IMG/VR virus record: IMGVR_UViG_3300024332_000008
Location: 1-26,116 of that record
Length of the DNA: 26,116 nucleotides
Strand: one strand, 5' to 3'
Source: a virus
Both the position numbers and the translations under genes were made by a program. This document shows, piece after piece, positions 24,601 to 26,116 of the stretch. Below the pieces are notes generated by a model. That model was not told the origin of the DNA. It ran no database searches and worked only from the letters and a program-made list of their open reading frames with translations. The first letter of the stretch is position 1. The number at the start of each line of letters is the position of its first letter.

Positions 24601-26116
24601 CTTATGCGGCTAACCCTAAAGGAATAAGCGTATATGACTTTGATGATACATTGGCTACAACTAAGTCTAATGTTATGTACTCCGTGCCAAATAGTGAAGG
24701 CGGATTTAGTGATGGTACTACAAAACTTAAAGCTATCTTTATGGTTGGTGGCCCTGGTGCTGGTAAAACAAATGTTGGTAAAGGTTTACAACTTGGGAGA
24801 CGCGGATATAAAGTTGTTAATCAAGATATAGCTTTAGAGGCTATGAAAACAGAAGTGGGACTGCCAAACAACGAATCTGATTATACAGCAGAGCAAAGAT
24901 CTATGAGATCGAAATTAGGAGCAGCAGCAAGGAAAGCCGCTGTAGCTAAGTTTGATAAATATGCGGAAGCTGGTAATGGTATGGTTATTGACGGTACAGG
25001 CGCTTCTTATAATGCCACAACTAAAAAAATAAAAGCATTAGAAGAACAAGGCTTTGAGGTACACATGGTTGTAGCTACGACTCCTCTTTCCACGGCATTA
25101 GAAAGAAACAGAGCTAGAAAAGAAAGATCGTTAAAAGATTTTGTAGTAGAGAAAACTTATAATCAAGTGCAAGAAAGCTTAGCACAATACAGAAAAGATT
25201 TTGGGGATCGCTTATACGAAATAAACACAGAGACTATAGAATACGGTAAACCTTTGCCTAATGACTTTTTACAAGAAGTTTATGCTGGTATTAATAAAAA
25301 TAAGGTTAACAAGATTGACGCTACTCAATTCGCAAAACAAGGGGAAAGCTTGGCAAACGCCGGCGCTAAATTTGATTTTAGTGATTTCAATAAGGTTGTT
25401 AAAGGTGAACCTGGCCCGTTAGCTCCAAGACTTAAAAAAGCTATAGATAAATTTGGCAACGAAAATATTTTTGTATTAACTGCAAGACCAGCGGAATCTG
25501 CTACTGCTATACACGCATTCTTAAAAGGACTAGGTATGGAAATACCTTTAGAAAATATAACAGGCTTAGCTAATGGTTCACCCGCGGCAAAAGCATCTTG
25601 GATGATTGGTAAGGTTGCAGACGGATATAACGACTTCTACTTTGTCGATGATCACATGGGTAATGTAAAGGCAGTTAAAGATGTTCTAAATGTATTTGAT
25701 GTTAAGGGTAAAGTTCAACAAGCAAGAGTTAAAAGAAGTGCAGCTTTAGGCAAAGGGTTAAACGAAATGATAGAGCGTAACAAAGGAGTTGATGCGCGTG
25801 CTGTATATTCTAAAGTTAGAGCTTCAAAAGAAGGTGCTTCTAAAGGTAAGTTTAAAATCTTTATACCTTACGGCGCAGATGATTTTAGAGGTTTAACATC
25901 TTACACTTTAGCGGGTAAAGGCAAGCAGGGTGAAGCTGATCAAAAATTCTTTGAAGACAACTTGGTTAAACCCTACATGAGAGGTATATCTGCTATGGAA
26001 AAAGCTAGGAGAGCTTTAAAGAACGATTATTTAACTCTTCTTAAGCAATTACCTGGTATGAAAAAAATGCTAGGCAAACAAATAGGAGACACCGATTATA
26101 CGGTAGATCAAGCTGT
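18642..26116 (+). CDS. Giant multi-domain virion protein, polyvalent-protein type (3' end outside window)
   Basis: One frame runs from ATG 18642 (leader AAAATAATATG) through at least 2491 codons without a stop. Read in order: residues 1-90 are acidic linker; 100-440 are charged helices with a coiled coil near 347-435; 527-550, 627-650 and 687-715 are Gly/Ala-rich hydrophobic segments that could meet a membrane. HEIGH at 992-996 is a zincin metallopeptidase motif. Residues 1177-1246 resemble sigma region 2. Residues 1250-1980 are helical and not assigned. HAD motif I lies at 1999-2003, a P-loop kinase at about 2025-2216, and HAD motifs II-IV at 2280, 2317 and 2336-2337. A charged domain follows from 2400. 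It occupies the place of T7 gp16, so it is probably packaged and ejected. Phage polyvalent proteins are a described concept, but this combination is not one I can name. Its enzymatic roles are inferred. Confidence 0.8.
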   Translation, partial: MPKYKTKDGVIDTTDYTETQMVSFNFNYPDATIVEEDFQDGAAGPDAPVTPVMPNRASIIAGTQPKDTELPSEDTSSDLSVGDEGYLEQERKKGRAVSDIEREIRNPKKYKEYTWLYNSSQQKKEEKAQRIREKNLARLNKTPEETQSYKDRATLMQASVEAVTAETEKNEILSETFRIKDLDRRNATTKFGSGKYVEYLPKYKTDEDYEKYLKESLGNKYDRYKELSDAASKDNLYLTTSNISDYATLDDADANVANAVVYKNQTEANQVYLRDVDEEDQTYVELYTGTKDTQKKKQAAYKAEVDRALGDQEKYKAATGDPLLEKTTYNGVTYDPVVNAELAMDKVEEQTQIQLGKDLEAFQNNSVDIQGDIKKLEDIQKQMEEYSTTDFENPDQVKYREGLIEKESSLLNKINAQIIVLNAESTSLTNRVKKGRIAQATDAALVKSYKTMDKLANVWDSAFVGSTKMVIGGIARAFGDEETYNAAVDYNQQLQEYSEKYLPAALTMDDSSSAWQYAGDMLVNNSPSIAVALATVGTGGIAAAGGGAVARAAATRTASRYASGLFFTMEAGGQLSNLEIAERGADEALASLREELKIAEQSGAGSIVINDIKDQIQVQEENKSKSFTQKAFNSIIYGGIAAGAERLGTLGFISNFQKYSKSVGGNKFRKLFGDAVGSRVAKNVGLLNATGIGAGIENIEEGFTLIGQNIADNAIFQPDKPKSIIEGLDGEFVRNTLTSSFAISGPSVSQNIYSQVANVVKTRKQSREEGAIRDELISIQAELDGLDKRTKKARSLATKRDELINKSAMENTGIMLNLKNLTGSEIETVFENDAEMRRLKLEAQDLDVTDNSPRTRAEFNRLKNKAQELFNANQTLLSRGEVDIEKFAKNTANPVEAEFNARRYNTFKYIAENNPNTNTVIIKDEADAQAYANSRFGEDSQANKDFMEDYASRGSNAEFDANGDLLLYEDVILNQIAGGGINAEIASVSPLHEIGHQQIKAAGIIKNDALTTSSANDLVKSILADVQSRFEQGKITQEEMDIFNQRMAFYKKQGEGMYTETEGVDADELIQLVGDFTALGILPKSSYNTLFGAKTLINNLLKRFNGDSAPYFNVNNANDVYSFVANFQNKAAAFELKKGVAGKGATKKSISAAAEKSNARVNLITKEQLSSPRSQSILFEEISNMAAAQIAGRYSLPPQTLEDFTNDVVGRIYLAKENEKWDGKGTLSGFLGGRISFRIEDVVRKEYKLNPAERQYLSTVENLRPEDQKDLMTEEVAPAVQEKPKYRTLVESKLLPPAQVKSVKQKIVSIARVLKSRLDAPMGKNASVTPIINELKKNLGKQIDIEFKTMLGKKKGGELKENVLKHKKAILENMTTTWLMQAMPFAIEKSVGGKYKVDEEGKRVKDTNGDFIFIPNYTREWEGKDIDRAKTSTQQQGKTSGPEISRRLTNASSKISDDQFLSYLFKDGEVIRGRKESLSKALAEEYGFDMINRELKDPDSDISKAFENNQEMLGMVIADNFVAEVSKQSERGLVKRSAIVNPQVVFRDALALEIDGDLDGSLALLETLSPEDRAAYEDITANIKVDTARYKQSLKKWKGAPKNIKALINQYFENNSARDNKQAMKEYYQFSVDMIDALPNALVKALGADFFGAHYRYLNPKEAKSLGAKIRSKIDALPNINEDIGFNPEDMRLIQAGSGIVATITKDILNKEFKTAQDKVDAFMDKYGSEVDALNVANKKAIEKVVSTALDISMKKPQQAVGFLRMLESTTNIGKSLRSLTGISDIQMTAASQAVYVNTKTGKGYSNTLNAGQKAKVESGEIVLNEKHPNYKEAKKFIADGSKQTIPQLIRIKGEHATPSSNFNVSVAKEFLTSLSIAMENPGGKQIVKDALIAKVNELTIEFNQQLNTKVLSDLQDAKLGATSDIGDLRLLAIPLESQNAFYDMKGLQTIGRVQSLMNTMFSPKNVAERAKIATEQKAINNARKKSYAANPKGISVYDFDDTLATTKSNVMYSVPNSEGGFSDGTTKLKAIFMVGGPGAGKTNVGKGLQLGRRGYKVVNQDIALEAMKTEVGLPNNESDYTAEQRSMRSKLGAAARKAAVAKFDKYAEAGNGMVIDGTGASYNATTKKIKALEEQGFEVHMVVATTPLSTALERNRARKERSLKDFVVEKTYNQVQESLAQYRKDFGDRLYEINTETIEYGKPLPNDFLQEVYAGINKNKVNKIDATQFAKQGESLANAGAKFDFSDFNKVVKGEPGPLAPRLKKAIDKFGNENIFVLTARPAESATAIHAFLKGLGMEIPLENITGLANGSPAAKASWMIGKVADGYNDFYFVDDHMGNVKAVKDVLNVFDVKGKVQQARVKRSAALGKGLNEMIERNKGVDARAVYSKVRASKEGASKGKFKIFIPYGADDFRGLTSYTLAGKGKQGEADQKFFEDNLVKPYMRGISAMEKARRALKNDYLTLLKQLPGMKKMLGKQIGDTDYTVDQA
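21549..21911 (+). other. Zincin-like metallopeptidase domain inside the giant protein
   Basis: Residues about 970-1090. A strand-like stretch (DLLLYEDVIL) is followed by SVSPLHEIGHQQ. His992, Glu993 and His996 fit the HExxH zinc site, with Glu993 as catalytic base. Glu1068 in VDADELIQLVGDF is a candidate third ligand, as in gluzincins, about 72 residues downstream. Zincin domains are common in phage polyvalent proteins. Targets could be host proteins or the giant chain itself. Fold and third ligand are inferred. Confidence 0.6.
22170..22379 (+). other. Sigma-factor region-2-like segment inside the giant protein
   Basis: Residues about 1177-1246 run: Ala/Ile-rich helix with AAQIAGRY, a short Pro turn, TLEDFTNDVVGRIYLA, then KWDGKGTLSGFLGGRISFRI. 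The order (basic/aromatic helix, acidic 'ED' helix, K-W/F-D turn, Ser/Phe helix with Arg) is that of sigma-70 region 2. It is a short likeness seen by eye and may be chance convergence of a helical domain. Confidence 0.3.
24609..25721 (+). other. HAD phosphatase-like domain split by a kinase insertion
   Basis: Residues about 1990-2360. Motif I is DFDDT (Asp1999 nucleophile, Asp2001 acid/base). Motif II is Thr2280 in FVLTARP. Motif III is Lys2317 in SPAAKASW. Motif IV is Asp2336-Asp2337 in YFVDDHMGN. All four catalytic motifs of the HAD superfamily are present, so an active phosphohydrolase is plausible. The 277 residues between motifs I and II are far more than a normal cap and contain a whole kinase domain. 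Confidence 0.78.
24714..25289 (+). other. P-loop kinase domain (zeta/polynucleotide-kinase type) nested in the HAD domain
   Basis: Residues about 2025-2216. Walker A is GGPGAGKT at 2036-2043. VVNQD (Asp2062) matches the N-x-D substrate-binding site of zeta and polynucleotide kinases. VIDGTG at 2115-2120 ends the third core strand. The Arg-rich ERNRARKER at 2154-2162 fits the lid arginines that grip phosphates. About 190 residues is the usual length of this fold. Substrate is unknown: UDP-GlcNAc, a nucleic-acid 5' end and a small nucleotide are all possible. Confidence 0.75.

Noticed and set aside
24634-24831. 65-residue + strand frame over the kinase motif
   Set aside because: A shifted frame inside the HAD/kinase region; the main frame carries all catalytic motifs.
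1-26116. TAG recoding as in some crAss-like phages
   Set aside because: Three genes end cleanly at TAG and no long frame contains an in-frame TAG, so the standard code explains everything.

Overview
The window reads as the structural (late) half of a tailed double-stranded DNA phage genome. All genes lie on the + strand with gaps of 2 to about 75 bases. The host is most likely a Bacteroidota bacterium, probably a marine flavobacterium. The reasons are: the DNA is A/T-rich; most start codons follow short leaders such as AATAAATATG with no Shine-Dalgarno motif, as is typical of Bacteroidota; and the terminase, portal, small tail protein and giant virion protein resemble proteins I associate with uncultured marine phages. 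That last point is recognition from memory, not a database search. Stop codons are TAA (10 genes) or TAG (3), and no long gene contains an in-frame TAG or TGA, so the standard bacterial code fits.

Layout. 2-877: 3' end of the large terminase subunit (nuclease domain). 880-3306: portal with a long Gln/Ala-rich coiled-coil tail. 3340-4497: acidic scaffold. 4520-5941: major capsid protein, with clearly different codon use. A 255-residue conserved protein at 6016-6783 lies between two strong RNA hairpins (5948-5990 and 6790-6828). Each hairpin starts exactly 6 bases after a TAG stop. 6841-7629 and 7633-8544: two proteins of neck or tail-connector type. 8548-14307: a 1919-residue tail protein ending in Ig/cadherin-like and adhesin-like segments. 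14313-15869: a beta-rich, fibre-like protein. 15881-16213: a small conserved tail protein. 16231-16719: a cupin. 16707-17387 and 17400-18626: two proteins of internal-virion (ejection) type. 18642 to the window end: a giant open frame of at least 2491 residues. The order terminase, portal, scaffold, capsid, connectors, hub, fibres, internal proteins, giant protein is podovirus-like and recalls T7 genes 8 to 16.

The most interesting object is the giant frame. It encodes, in order, coiled coils, hydrophobic Gly/Ala segments, a zincin-type HEIGH metallopeptidase motif, a short stretch that looks like sigma-factor region 2, long regions I do not recognise, and a HAD phosphatase-like domain. A complete P-loop kinase (zeta-toxin/polynucleotide-kinase type) is inserted between HAD motifs I and II. 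This architecture matches the idea of a phage 'polyvalent protein': a multi-enzyme polypeptide packed in the virion and delivered with the DNA to act on the host first. Its 3' end lies outside the window.

No tRNA, CRISPR array, insertion sequence, integrase or attachment site was seen. No stretch over 300 bases lacks a gene.
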